DNA from: Myxococcales bacterium
Lineage (GTDB): Bacteria > Myxococcota_A > Polyangia > Haliangiales > Haliangiaceae
NCBI GenBank assembly: GCA_016706545.1
Contig: JADJJK010000011.1
Span: 181,112 to 245,111, forward strand
Reading direction: 5' to 3'
DNA length: 64,000 nt
Shown here: one piece after another, positions 11,868 to 20,415 of the stretch
How the letters are laid out: each line of letters opens with the position of its first letter
Position numbering within the stretch: the stretch's first letter is position 1
Notes under the pieces: model-generated
The model's input: the letters and a program-made list of their open reading frames with translations, nothing else
What the model was told of the DNA's origin: nothing
Database searches by the model: none
Position numbers and translations under genes: made by a program

Positions 11868-13511
11868 CTACCCACGGCGAGGCTCGGAGGCCCCGGCCAG
11901 CTCGCGCAGCCGCGCGATGGTGTCGTCCCAGTCCGCCAGCTCGTGCGCCGGCTGCGACAGAAACCCGTGGGCGCGCCGCGCCAGCGCGATGGCCTCGTCG
12001 AGCGCGGGGTTGCTGCCGGCCTTGTACGCGCCCAGGGTCACCATGTCGCGATGCTCGTCATAGGTGGCCAGGTGACGGCGAACCCGGTCCGCCGCTTGCT
12101 GATGAGGCGGGTCGACCAGGGAAGACATCAGGCGCGAGGCGCTGGACACCACGTCGATGGGAGGGAACTGCGCGCGTTGCGCGAGCTGGCGATCCAGCGT
12201 CAGGTGGCCGTCCACCAGCCCGCGGACCTCGTCGGCGATGGGCTCGTCGAAGTCGTTGCCAGCCACCAGCACGGTGTAGAGCGCGGTGATCTGCCCGGCG
12301 GCGGTGGCGCCGGCGCGCTCGATGAGGCGCGGCATCAGCGCGAACACGCTGGGAGGATAGCCGTGCCGCGCCACCGGCTCGCCGGCAGAGAGCCCGACCT
12401 CGCGCTGCGCGCGCGCCAGCCGGGTCAGCGAGTCCACCAGGAGCAGCACGGACGCCCCGCGGCGCTCGCGGAACCACTCCGCGATGGCGGTGGCGACGTG
12501 GACGGCGCGCACGCGCACCAGCGGCGGCGCGTCGCTGGTGGCGCACACGGCCACCACGCGAGACTCGCGGGCCGCCAGCAGCTCGCGCAGCGGGCCCAGC
12601 TCGCGCCCGCGCTCGCCCACCTGGCACACCACCACGACGTCCGCGCTGGCGCCGCGCGCGATCTGCCCGAGCAGCGTCGACTTGCCGACCCCGGCGGCGG
12701 CGAAGATGCCCACCCGCTGGCCGCGGCCCAGGGTGAGCAACCCGTCGATGGCGCGCACGCCGGTGACCAGCGGCGCCGCGTGCTGCGGCCGCTCGAACGC
12801 GGACGGGGCCGCGCGATCCACCGCCCAGCGCTCGCCACGCACCGCGGGCTTGCCGTCGAGCGGCTGGCCCAGCCCGTCGAGCACGCGCCCGAGCAGGTCG
12901 TCGCTGCACTCGATGCAAAGCGGCTCGCCCTGAGCCACCACCCGGCTGTCGGCGGCCACCCCGGCCAGCTCGCCCAGCGGCATCAGCACCGCCTCGGCCC
13001 CGCGGAACCCCACCACCTCTGCGGGCAGCGGACGCCCGCCGGTGCGCTCGATCTGCACCACCTCGCCGAGCTCGGCGCCGGGCAGCTCCGCGCGCATGAC
13101 CAGCCCCACCACCTCGGTCACCCGGCCAAGCGAGCCGGCGCGCGGATCGACCGCGGGGATGCCGCGCGCGCTGACATCAAACACCTCCTGCGGGGCGGCC
13201 GGCACCGCGCTGGCGCGCTCGGCCTGCAGGGCGTCCCGGGCCTCGTTGATGAGCTGGGTCGCGGCCTGCCGAGCCTCACGTCGCACCTGCCCGGCCTCGC
13301 GCAGCGCCTCGCCGCGCAGGTCCTCGGCGTAGCGGCGCGCGTCGTCGACCACCCGCTGCACGAGCTGCTCGGCGTCGGAGGTGAGCTTGCCCGCCTCGGC
13401 GCGCGCGCCGGTCAGCACCGCGTCCGCCTCGTGCTTCGCGTCGGCGACGAGCTGCCGGGCAAGCTGGCGAGCATCATGAACCTCGCCTTCGATCACCCGG
13501 CCTGGTTTCAT
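11868..13511 (-). CDS. FliI/SctN-like secretion ATPase with fused FliH/SctL-like N-terminus
   Basis: Residues about 125-547 are an F1-alpha/beta-like type III secretion or flagellar ATPase. Walker A is GIFAAAGVGKSTLLG (about 268-282), the catalytic Glu lies in VGERGRELG (about 300), Walker B is VLLLVDSLTR, and QREVGLSAGEP and GYPPSVFALMPRL follow. Residues 1-100 are a continuous Ala/Glu/Arg helix of coiled-coil character (DAKHEADAVLTGARAEAG), like the stator FliH/SctL. The length of 547 exceeds the usual 430-450, so both parts form one chain. FliI/SctN unfolds and releases export substrates at the inner membrane. No flagellar or type III secretion gene is nearby, so this is an orphan; partner genes may lie elsewhere. 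Start ATG 13511 is preceded by repeat arrays. Confidence 0.88.
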   Translation of the reverse strand: MKPGRVIEGEVHDARQLARQLVADAKHEADAVLTGARAEAGKLTSDAEQLVQRVVDDARRYAEDLRGEALREAGQVRREARQAATQLINEARDALQAERASAVPAAPQEVFDVSARGIPAVDPRAGSLGRVTEVVGLVMRAELPGAELGEVVQIERTGGRPLPAEVVGFRGAEAVLMPLGELAGVAADSRVVAQGEPLCIECSDDLLGRVLDGLGQPLDGKPAVRGERWAVDRAAPSAFERPQHAAPLVTGVRAIDGLLTLGRGQRVGIFAAAGVGKSTLLGQIARGASADVVVVCQVGERGRELGPLRELLAARESRVVAVCATSDAPPLVRVRAVHVATAIAEWFRERRGASVLLLVDSLTRLARAQREVGLSAGEPVARHGYPPSVFALMPRLIERAGATAAGQITALYTVLVAGNDFDEPIADEVRGLVDGHLTLDRQLAQRAQFPPIDVVSSASRLMSSLVDPPHQQAADRVRRHLATYDEHRDMVTLGAYKAGSNPALDEAIALARRAHGFLSQPAHELADWDDTIARLRELAGASEPRRG

Positions 13512-13620
13512 GCCCGCGAGCTTACCTCAAGGCCAGGCGGCCTCGCTGGCGCGTCGTCGCGCGAAAGCGCGAGCTGACGCGCAAGCCCGCCGCAGCGGCT
13601 GGCAGCAGCGCGCCAGCTCG

Positions 13621-13689
13621 CAGCAGCAGCTCGCGCCACCTCGCAGCAGCAGCTCGCGCCACCTCGCAGCAGCAGCTCGCGCCACCTCG
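13621..13689. repeat. 23-bp tandem repeat array
   Basis: Three exact 23-bp copies (cagcagcagctcgcgccacc plus tcg). The array lies between the divergent secretion-ATPase and sensor-kinase genes, in the space where their promoters should be. It is non-coding and the unit is not a multiple of three. Confidence 0.9.
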
Positions 13690-13742
13690 CGCGACCTCGC
13701 GCGATCCGCTCCGCAGCAGATCTGCTGCTATGCTGCCGCGTC

Positions 13743-14915
13743 ATGAGCTGGGTGCCTGGCCCGCGGCTGCGACGTGGCGCGATGATCCTCGCGGCGTGGT
13801 CCCTGGTGGGCCTCTACTTCTTCTCGCAGGATCTCTCCAAGCTCTGGTACTGGACCGGATCGTCCCTCCAGTGGTGGAAGTCGCTGGCGGCGTGGATGTT
13901 CGCCACCTGGCTTCTGGCCGCGATGACGCCGCTGGTGCTGTGGCTGGGTCGCCGCTGGCCGCTGGAGGGCAAGGGCTGGCCCAGGCGCGCCCTCTCGCAC
14001 GTCGGGGTCAGCCTGGTGCTGGCGCTGCTGCACGTGACGATCACCGCCGCGGCGGCGCCGGCGCTGTGGCCAGATCCGCTGGCGCCGCCCACCTACGCCA
14101 GCGCGTTTGGCGCGGTCCTGGTCTTGAGCCTGCACGGCAACCTGCTGTCGTACTGGACCATCGTCGCCATTCAGCGAGCGTGGCGTATCCACCTGCGCGC
14201 CCAGGAGCGCGAGAAGGCCGGGCTGCGGCTGGCGTCCCAGGCCGCGGAGCTGCAGGCCCGCTTGACCGGAGCGCAGCTCTCCACGCTCAAGGCGCAGCTC
14301 CAACCTCACTTCCTGTTCAACACGCTAAACGCCATCCTGGTGCTGGTGCGCCAGCGCCGGACCGAGACCGCCGAGGACACCATCACCCAGCTCGGCGAGC
14401 TGCTGCGGCTGGTGCTCGAAGACGTCGACGCGCACGAGGTGTCGGTGCGTCGCGAGTTGGAGCTCCTGCGCCGCTATCTGGCCATCGAGCAGGTCCGGTT
14501 CGCGGACCGCCTGCGGGTGGAGCTCGACTTCCCCGCGGAGGTCCTGCCGGCGGCCGCGCCTCACCTGGGGTTGCAGCCGCTTCTGGAGAACGCCCTGCGC
14601 CACGGCATCTCGGCCAGCGCGGCGGCCGGGTTCATCCGCGTCCGGGCGCGGCGCTGCGCCGGGCCCGACGGCGACGAGCTGCGCTTCGAGATCGAGGACG
14701 ACGGCCCCGGAGCGCCAGCGGCGCTGCTGGGCGATGGCGGCGCGGCGGTGGAGCGCAACGAGCCCACCGCCGGCATCGGCCTGGCCAACACGCGCGCGCG
14801 CCTGCGCCAGCTCTACGGCGCCCGCGCCCACCTCACCCTGACGGCGCGGGCCGGCGGCGGCACCGTGGCCACCATGGTGGTGCCGTTTCGGCTGGCCGCG
14901 GAGCTGCCGTGCTGA
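13743..14915 (+). CDS. LytS/AlgZ-type sensor histidine kinase
   Basis: Membrane histidine kinase of the His_kinase (PF06580) class, 390 residues. About four hydrophobic helices span residues 15-155 and a short linker coiled coil covers about 155-185. The phospho-acceptor box LQPHFLFNTLNAILVLVRQ then holds the active His near residue 188. The N box is LLENALRHGI and the G box GIGLANTRARL. It has no recognisable extracellular sensor domain, so the membrane bundle itself may sense. The stop overlaps the start of the LytTR response regulator by 7 bp, which makes the two a translationally coupled two-component pair. Confidence 0.95.
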   Translation: MSWVPGPRLRRGAMILAAWSLVGLYFFSQDLSKLWYWTGSSLQWWKSLAAWMFATWLLAAMTPLVLWLGRRWPLEGKGWPRRALSHVGVSLVLALLHVTITAAAAPALWPDPLAPPTYASAFGAVLVLSLHGNLLSYWTIVAIQRAWRIHLRAQEREKAGLRLASQAAELQARLTGAQLSTLKAQLQPHFLFNTLNAILVLVRQRRTETAEDTITQLGELLRLVLEDVDAHEVSVRRELELLRRYLAIEQVRFADRLRVELDFPAEVLPAAAPHLGLQPLLENALRHGISASAAAGFIRVRARRCAGPDGDELRFEIEDDGPGAPAALLGDGGAAVERNEPTAGIGLANTRARLRQLYGARAHLTLTARAGGGTVATMVVPFRLAAELPC

Positions 14916-15796
14916 TCGCGCCGCTGTCGGTGCTCATCGTCGACGACGAGCCGCTGGCGCGCGAGGGCCTGCGGCTGCTGCTGGCCGAGGACCCGGCGCC
15001 CTGGACCGTGCGGGAGGCGCGCACCGCCGCGGAGGCGGTCGCCGCCATCACCGCGCAACGCCCCGACCTGGTGCTGCTCGATATCCAGCTCCCGGGGGCC
15101 TCTGGCTTCGACGTCATCAGCGCGATCGGCGCCGACCAGATGCCGGAGGTGGTGTTCGTGACCGCGCACGATCAGTACGCCATCGCGGCGTTCGAGATCA
15201 GCGCGGTGGACTACCTGCAAAAGCCGGTGGCGCGGGCCCGCTTTGCCCAGGCGATGGCCCGCGCGCGGGCGCGGCTCGCCACGCGCACCGGGCCCGCCGT
15301 CCCGCACGACGGCGCGCAGGTGCGAAGCCTGCTGGACGCGCTCGCTGCCCTGGTGCCAGCGCTCGGCGCTGACGCCAGCGCCGGAGCCGCCGCCAGCGCC
15401 GGAGCCGCCGCCAGCGCCGGCCCGGCGGCGGGCGGGCACCGCGGCCCCACCAGGCTGGCGGTGCGCGACGGCGAGCGCACCGTGTTCCTCTCGGTCGATG
15501 AGCTGGAGTGGATGTCCGGCGCCGAGAACTACGTGGAGCTGCACCTGCGCGGCGCCGCCAAGGACGCGGCCCCAGGATATCTCTTGCAGGTGACCATGAA
15601 CGCCCTGGAGCGGGCCCTCGATCCCGACCGGTTCTTGCGCATCCATCGCTCGGTGATCGTGCAAGTCGGCTGCATCGTCGAGGCGCGCCCTGGCGCCAGC
15701 GGCGAGTACTTCCTGACCATGCAGAGCGGCGCGCGCTTGCGCTCGGGCCGCACCTACCACCCGCGGATGAAGCGGCTCCTGCAAAACCCGTTCTGA
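14909..15796 (+). CDS. LytTR-family response regulator
   Basis: Partner of the LytS-like kinase. The GTG at 14909 (overlapping the kinase stop) gives VLIAPLSVLIVDDEPLAREG, so the receiver domain starts at once. The phospho-acceptor Asp lies in LLLDIQLPG and the conserved Lys in DYLQKPV. Residues about 190-295 are a LytTR DNA-binding domain (SGAENYVELHL, RFLRIHRSVIVQ, SGRTYHPRMKRLL). The linker holds an 18-bp tandem repeat of nearly three copies (about 15376-15425) coding for Ala/Ser/Gly, so it is a flexible hinge of variable length. 295 residues in total. LytTR targets are typically imperfect direct repeats; none was located here. Confidence 0.95.
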   Translation: MLIAPLSVLIVDDEPLAREGLRLLLAEDPAPWTVREARTAAEAVAAITAQRPDLVLLDIQLPGASGFDVISAIGADQMPEVVFVTAHDQYAIAAFEISAVDYLQKPVARARFAQAMARARARLATRTGPAVPHDGAQVRSLLDALAALVPALGADASAGAAASAGAAASAGPAAGGHRGPTRLAVRDGERTVFLSVDELEWMSGAENYVELHLRGAAKDAAPGYLLQVTMNALERALDPDRFLRIHRSVIVQVGCIVEARPGASGEYFLTMQSGARLRSGRTYHPRMKRLLQNPF

Positions 15797-15894
15797 CCAG
15801 CGTCCCGCGCGCTGCTGCGGTTGGTCAGGCGCCTGATGCGGTTGGTCAACTCCTGCTGGGCGCACGCCCTGCGCGGCCCCACGCTGGACCCGAC

Positions 15895-17091
15895 ATGAAC
15901 GCCCTCGTGCCCCCGCCACCTCCGTCGCAGGTCCACGCGCCACTTGCCGCCTTGCGCGCCACCGTCACGCTGCTGGTGCTCGCCCATCACGCGCTCCTGG
16001 CCTATCACCCGTACGCCCCGCCGGTGGGCCCCTCGCTGCTCGCGCTGCCGTTCTGGCGCGCGTTCCCGGTGGTGGACGCAGAGCGCTGGAGCGGCGCCAC
16101 CTTGATCGTCGGCGTCAACGACAGCTTCTTCATGTCCTTGATGTTCCTGCTCGCCGGCCTGTTTGCCTGGCCGAGCCTGCTGCGCAAGGGCCCCTGGCGC
16201 CACACCCGCGAGCGCTGGCTCCGCATCGGGCTGCCGCTCGCGATCTCGCTGCTCGTGCTGGCGCCGCTTTCGTACGTGCCGAGCTACCTGCAGACCGGCG
16301 CCACCTGGTCGCTCTCGGGGTTCTGGGCGCAGTGGAGCGCGCTCGACGCCTGGCCCAGCGGTCCGGCGTGGTTCCTCGCCGTCCTGCTGGTCTTCGATCT
16401 GGGCGCGCTCGCCGTCTTCGTCGTCGCCGGGTCGCTCGCCCGACGGCGCGCGCAGACGCCGCGCCCCCAGCTTGCGCGCCTGCTGGCGAGCCCGGCGCGG
16501 ATCGCGCTCATCCTGATCGCCGCCAGCGCCGCGGCGTACGTGCCCCTGGCGATGCACTACGGCGCCGGGCACTGGACCGCGTGGGGGCCGCTGACCTTCC
16601 AGACCAGCCGCGCCGCGCACTACGCCGTGTACTTCTTCCTGGGGCTCGCGCTGGGCGCCACCGGCGCGCAGCAGAGCACGCTCGCCGCTGGCGGCCCGCT
16701 GGCCCAGCGCTGGCGCTCGCTCCTGGCGCTGGCGATGATCGCCCTGGTCGCCAGCTTCGCCGCCACGATCCGCGCGCTGAGCGTCGGCGGCGTCGACGCG
16801 CGCTGGAACCTCTTGGCCTCGCTTGCCTTCGTGGTGGTCTGCGCCGCGCTGTGCCTGGCGATGACCGCGCTGTTTCTTCGCTTCGTCGCCGGGCGGGGCC
16901 GAACCTGGACGTCGCTGGCCCGTAGCGCGTACGGCATGTACCTCCTCCACTACCCCATCGTGAGCTGGCTGCAATACGGGCTGCTCGGCGCGGCGCTCGC
17001 GGGGTGGACCAAGGCCGCGCTGGTCTTCGGCGGCGCGGTGGCGCTATCGTGGCTACTCACCCTGCTGCCGCGGCGCGCCGCGCGCTGGTGA
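15895..17091 (+). CDS. Acyltransferase family 3 membrane protein
   Basis: Integral membrane acyltransferase (OatA/OPGC type) that would O-acylate a glycan or lipid. The 398-residue product has about ten hydrophobic segments. An N-terminal LAALRATVTLLVLAHHALLA carries the His near residue 32 expected for the family. The C-terminal segment reads RSAYGMYLLHYPIVSWLQYG, a hallmark of acyltransferase-3 proteins. The ATG at 15895 lies 98 bp after the response regulator on the same strand, so co-transcription is possible. The substrate cannot be inferred. Confidence 0.9.
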   Translation: MNALVPPPPPSQVHAPLAALRATVTLLVLAHHALLAYHPYAPPVGPSLLALPFWRAFPVVDAERWSGATLIVGVNDSFFMSLMFLLAGLFAWPSLLRKGPWRHTRERWLRIGLPLAISLLVLAPLSYVPSYLQTGATWSLSGFWAQWSALDAWPSGPAWFLAVLLVFDLGALAVFVVAGSLARRRAQTPRPQLARLLASPARIALILIAASAAAYVPLAMHYGAGHWTAWGPLTFQTSRAAHYAVYFFLGLALGATGAQQSTLAAGGPLAQRWRSLLALAMIALVASFAATIRALSVGGVDARWNLLASLAFVVVCAALCLAMTALFLRFVAGRGRTWTSLARSAYGMYLLHYPIVSWLQYGLLGAALAGWTKAALVFGGAVALSWLLTLLPRRAARW

Positions 17092-17094
17092 CCC

Positions 17095-17172
17095 GCGCGC
17101 GCCATCGACGTCACCGCGCCGTTACCGCGTCAGGCGCCGCGCCCGTCACCGCGCCGTCACCGCGTCAGGCGC
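17095..17172. repeat. Short direct repeats, gtcaccgcgccgttacc-like
   Basis: Imperfect copies of gtcaccgcg(c/t)caggcgccgcg fill the 73-bp gap between the convergent acyltransferase and radical SAM genes and run into the 3' end of the latter. Non-coding. Confidence 0.7.
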
Positions 17173-19324
17173 CGCGCAGGGCGCGGCGGATCACGTCGGG
17201 CGCAACCGCCGGGGCCGGGACGACCGCGCGACCCTGCTGGCGACGGCCACTCCAGCGCCCGGGCCGCGGGCGGGTGCCAAACCAGCTCCGCACGTCCTCG
17301 TCGAGCCCGGCGCCGTGCATGAAGTTGTAGAGCGCGCGCCGCAGCCCCTCGCCCAGCCAGTCGTGATCGACGCCGGTGGGATCGTCGAAGCCGACGTCGT
17401 TGCGCGCGAACGTCACCGCCGGCAGCGGGCGCAGGCGGATGCCAAACAGCTCCGGCCGCTGCCCGACCGGGCTGTGGACCGTGGCGGCGAAGCGGTGCCA
17501 GAACGCAGAGTGCAGGCAGCCTTCGGCGAAGAGCTGCCGCACCAGCTCGAGCGAGTCCACCGTCTCCTGCACGGTCTCGGTGGGGAAGCCGTACATGAGA
17601 TACGCATGCACCAGGATCCCGGCCTCGGCGAAGGCGCGGGTCACCCGCGCCACCTGCGCCACCGTGACGCCCTTGTTGATGAGCGCCAGCAGGCGGTCGG
17701 ACGCGACCTCTAGCCCACCGCTGATGGCGACGCAGCCGGAGGCGGCCAGCAGCTCCACCAGCTCGGGCGTGAACGCCTTCTCGAAGCGGATGTTGCCCCA
17801 CCACGTGACCGCCAGCTTGCGGGCCAGCAGGCGCTCGGCCAGCGCGCGCAGCCCCGACGGCGGGGCTGCCTCGTCGACGAAGTGGAACCCTGTCTGCCCG
17901 GTCTCCTCGATCATCGCCGTCATGCGATCGACGAGCTTCTCGGCCGAGCCTGGATCGTAGCGCGCGATGTAGTCGAGCGTGACGTCGCAGAACGTACACT
18001 TCTTCCAGTAGCAGCCGTGCGCCACGGTCAGCTTGTTCCAGCGACCATCGGACCACAGCCGGTGCATGGGGTTTAACATCTCGAGCAACGACAGATAGTG
18101 GGCGAGCGGCAGGCCGACATACGTCGGCGTGCCGGCGTCCCGCAGCGGCACGTCGTGGAGCGAGGCGTCGGTCTGCAGGCACACCGCCCCGCCCTGCCGC
18201 ACGAAGGTGCGCAAGAGCGGCCCCTCCCCTCGCTGCAGGTGCTCGATCAGCGCCAGGAGCGGCCGCTCGCCATCATCGAGCGTGACGTAGTCGACGTAGT
18301 CAAAGAGCCGCGGCTCCGACAGCTCGCGCAGCTCGGTGTTGACGTAGCCGCCGCCCAGGACGATGCGGGTGTGCGGAGCGCGGCGCTTGATGGCGCGCGC
18401 CAGGCGCAGCGCGCCGTAGACGTTGCCGGGGAACGGCGCGGTCAGCCCCACCAGCTCCGGTCGATGCCGCTCGCACAGCTCCTGCGCGATCTGATCGAGC
18501 GTGGCGTCGACCAGGGTCGGCTCGCCCTCCAGCGCTTCGCACAGCGGGGTGAAGCTCTGCGCGGCCGCCGCCAGGCGCTCGCCGTAGCGCGACAGCGCGA
18601 AGCGCGGATCGATGCCGTCGCGCACCACGTCGGCGAGGTCGTCGATGTACAGGCTCGCCAGGTGCTTGGCGCGGTCGGCCACGCCCAGCGCGCCGAACGC
18701 CCAGTGCAGCGGGTCGTCGTCGTCCCCGCCGCCGTCGTCGCCGTCGTCGTCGCCGCGGTCGCCGCCTCGATCGTTGCCCCCGCCCGGCGCCACGCCGAGC
18801 TGCGCGAAGCGCGGCCCCTCGGGGAGAAACCGCCGGCCGGCGATGCGATGAGCCAAGCTCGGATCGCCGCCTTGCAAGAACCGGATCGCCGCGTCCACTG
18901 TGTCGAGGTAGCGCTCGGCCTGGGCGAAGAAGTTGGCCAGGGACGCCGGCACCTCGTCCATGTCGAACTCGTCGGGCTCGGAGGGCTCGTCGGGCTCGGA
19001 GGCCGCGAGCTCGTCGACACCATCGCCCTCGTCCGGCCCATCGCCCTCGTCCGGCCCATCGCCCTCGTCCGGCCCATCGCCGTCTCCCTCGTCGGGCGCG
19101 TCCAGAGCTTGCAGCCGCTGCCGCAAGATCTCCAGCACCTGCGCGAGCCCCGCCCGCGAGAACAGGCGCAGAAACAGCTCCAGCGCGGGGTCCGCCTGCG
19201 CCACCTCCAACCCCAGCCGCTCCTCATGCAGGCGCAGAAACCCCATCAGGTACGCCGTCGCCGGGTACGGCGTGTTCAGCTGGGTCATCGGCGGCGTGAG
19301 CAGCAAGATCCGCAAGGCACGCAT
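17165..19324 (-). CDS. B12-binding-domain radical SAM protein
   Basis: Radical SAM enzyme of the cobalamin-binding class. The N-terminus (RALRILLLTPPMTQLNTPYP) is the usual start of this class. Residues about 310-410 (VGLTAPFPGNVYGALRLARA, VLGGGYVN, FDYVDYVTLDDGE) form the B12-binding-like Rossmann fold. The [4Fe-4S] motif CYWKKCTFC lies near residue 450, followed by ISGGLEVASDRLLALINKG. About 720 residues. Two acidic low-complexity insertions interrupt it: DEGDGP repeats from an 18-bp tandem repeat (19023-19085) and an Asp/Gly run near 18715-18780. The start at 19324 was chosen over 19378 because it begins at the conserved N-terminus. The reaction is unknown. Confidence 0.88.
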   Translation of the reverse strand: MRALRILLLTPPMTQLNTPYPATAYLMGFLRLHEERLGLEVAQADPALELFLRLFSRAGLAQVLEILRQRLQALDAPDEGDGDGPDEGDGPDEGDGPDEGDGVDELAASEPDEPSEPDEFDMDEVPASLANFFAQAERYLDTVDAAIRFLQGGDPSLAHRIAGRRFLPEGPRFAQLGVAPGGGNDRGGDRGDDDGDDGGGDDDDPLHWAFGALGVADRAKHLASLYIDDLADVVRDGIDPRFALSRYGERLAAAAQSFTPLCEALEGEPTLVDATLDQIAQELCERHRPELVGLTAPFPGNVYGALRLARAIKRRAPHTRIVLGGGYVNTELRELSEPRLFDYVDYVTLDDGERPLLALIEHLQRGEGPLLRTFVRQGGAVCLQTDASLHDVPLRDAGTPTYVGLPLAHYLSLLEMLNPMHRLWSDGRWNKLTVAHGCYWKKCTFCDVTLDYIARYDPGSAEKLVDRMTAMIEETGQTGFHFVDEAAPPSGLRALAERLLARKLAVTWWGNIRFEKAFTPELVELLAASGCVAISGGLEVASDRLLALINKGVTVAQVARVTRAFAEAGILVHAYLMYGFPTETVQETVDSLELVRQLFAEGCLHSAFWHRFAATVHSPVGQRPELFGIRLRPLPAVTFARNDVGFDDPTGVDHDWLGEGLRRALYNFMHGAGLDEDVRSWFGTRPRPGRWSGRRQQGRAVVPAPAVAPDVIRRALRGA

Positions 19325-19410
19325 CCTACTTGTGGCCCGCCGCCCTGGGGTGCCGGGCGTGCGCAAAGGGGCTCGCACCGGCGCCTTTCCCGGGCTACAA
19401 ACGGCCGCGC

Positions 19411-20403
19411 ATGGCCGCCGTCGTCGCCGATCTGCTCGCCACCTGCCCGGTGGTGCTGGCTCCCATGGAGGACGTCACCGACGCGCCCTATCGCGCGCTC
19501 TGCCGCTCGCTGGGCGCGCACCTGTGCGTCACCGAGTTCATCGCCGCCGAGCAGATGATCGCCAACTCGCGGCTGGCCCGCAAGCGCGCGGCGCTGGCCC
19601 AGGACGACCGGCCCACCGCCATCCAGATCTACGGCGCCGATCCCGACGCGCTGGTGCGCGCCGCCGCGCTGGCCGAGGCCAAGGAGCCCACCTACCTGGA
19701 CATCAACTGCGGCTGCTGGGTGCCCCGCATCGCCGGCCGCGGCGCTGGCGCCGGCTGGCTGCGCAGGCCGGAGGCCATGATCGAGATGGCCCGCCGCATC
19801 GTCGCCGCGGTCGCGCTGCCGGTCACCGTCAAGACGAGGATCGGGTGGGGCCCGGAGTCGGACATGCCCATCATCGATCTGGCGCGCCGGCTGGAGGACG
19901 CCGGGGTGTCCGGGCTGACCGTTCACTGCCGCACCGCGCAGATGGGGTACACCGGCCGCGCTGACTGGCAGTGGGCGCGCCGCGCGCGCGAGGTGGTCTC
20001 GATCCCGGTGGTGGTCAACGGCGACATCGCCTGCGCCGAGGACGTGGTGCGAGCGCTCACGGACACCGGCTGCGCGGGCGCGATGATCGGGCGCGCCGCG
20101 CTGGAAGACCCCTGGATCTTCGGCGAGGCGCGCGCGCTGCTCGCCGGCCAGCCGGCGCTGCCTCGCCCCACCGACGCCGACCGCCTCGCGGTGTTCCGGC
20201 GCGTGATGCTCGACAACGTCGCGGAGCGCGGCGCGCAGCGCGGGGTCACCTGCACCCGGCGCCATGTCGGCATCCTGGGCGCGCACCTGCGGGAGCGGCT
20301 CCGCCCGGCGCTGTTCGCGACCACCGAGCTGACCGCCACGCTCGACATCCTCGATCGCGCGGCGGAGCACGCGAGCGCCGCCCCGGGCATCGTCGCCGCC
20401 TGA
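19411..20403 (+). CDS. dus: tRNA-dihydrouridine synthase
   Basis: Flavoenzyme that reduces uridine to dihydrouridine in the tRNA D-loop. From ATG 19411 (330 residues) the barrel begins PVVLAPMEDVTDAPYRALCR, the FMN-binding Dus signature. The catalytic Cys region is DINCGC (Cys100/Cys102). Further motifs are VTVKTRIGW, TVHCRTAQMGYTGRADW and VVVNGDI. It is closest to the DusB/TIM-barrel family, but subclass is not assigned. The usual Pro after the catalytic Cys is replaced (GCWVP), a minor oddity. It diverges from the radical SAM gene with only 87 bp between starts, so their promoters overlap. Confidence 0.95.
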   Translation: MAAVVADLLATCPVVLAPMEDVTDAPYRALCRSLGAHLCVTEFIAAEQMIANSRLARKRAALAQDDRPTAIQIYGADPDALVRAAALAEAKEPTYLDINCGCWVPRIAGRGAGAGWLRRPEAMIEMARRIVAAVALPVTVKTRIGWGPESDMPIIDLARRLEDAGVSGLTVHCRTAQMGYTGRADWQWARRAREVVSIPVVVNGDIACAEDVVRALTDTGCAGAMIGRAALEDPWIFGEARALLAGQPALPRPTDADRLAVFRRVMLDNVAERGAQRGVTCTRRHVGILGAHLRERLRPALFATTELTATLDILDRAAEHASAAPGIVAA

Positions 20404-20415
20404 CTCGGCGCGACC

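Noticed and set aside
11943..13577. 544-residue plus-strand frame
   Set aside because: Antisense of the secretion-type ATPase, whose motifs are clear on the minus strand.
13730..14908. Extended 688-residue start for the response regulator
   Set aside because: The portion before 14909 overlaps the histidine kinase in another frame and is Arg/Ala-rich noise. The GTG at 14909 is the coupled start.
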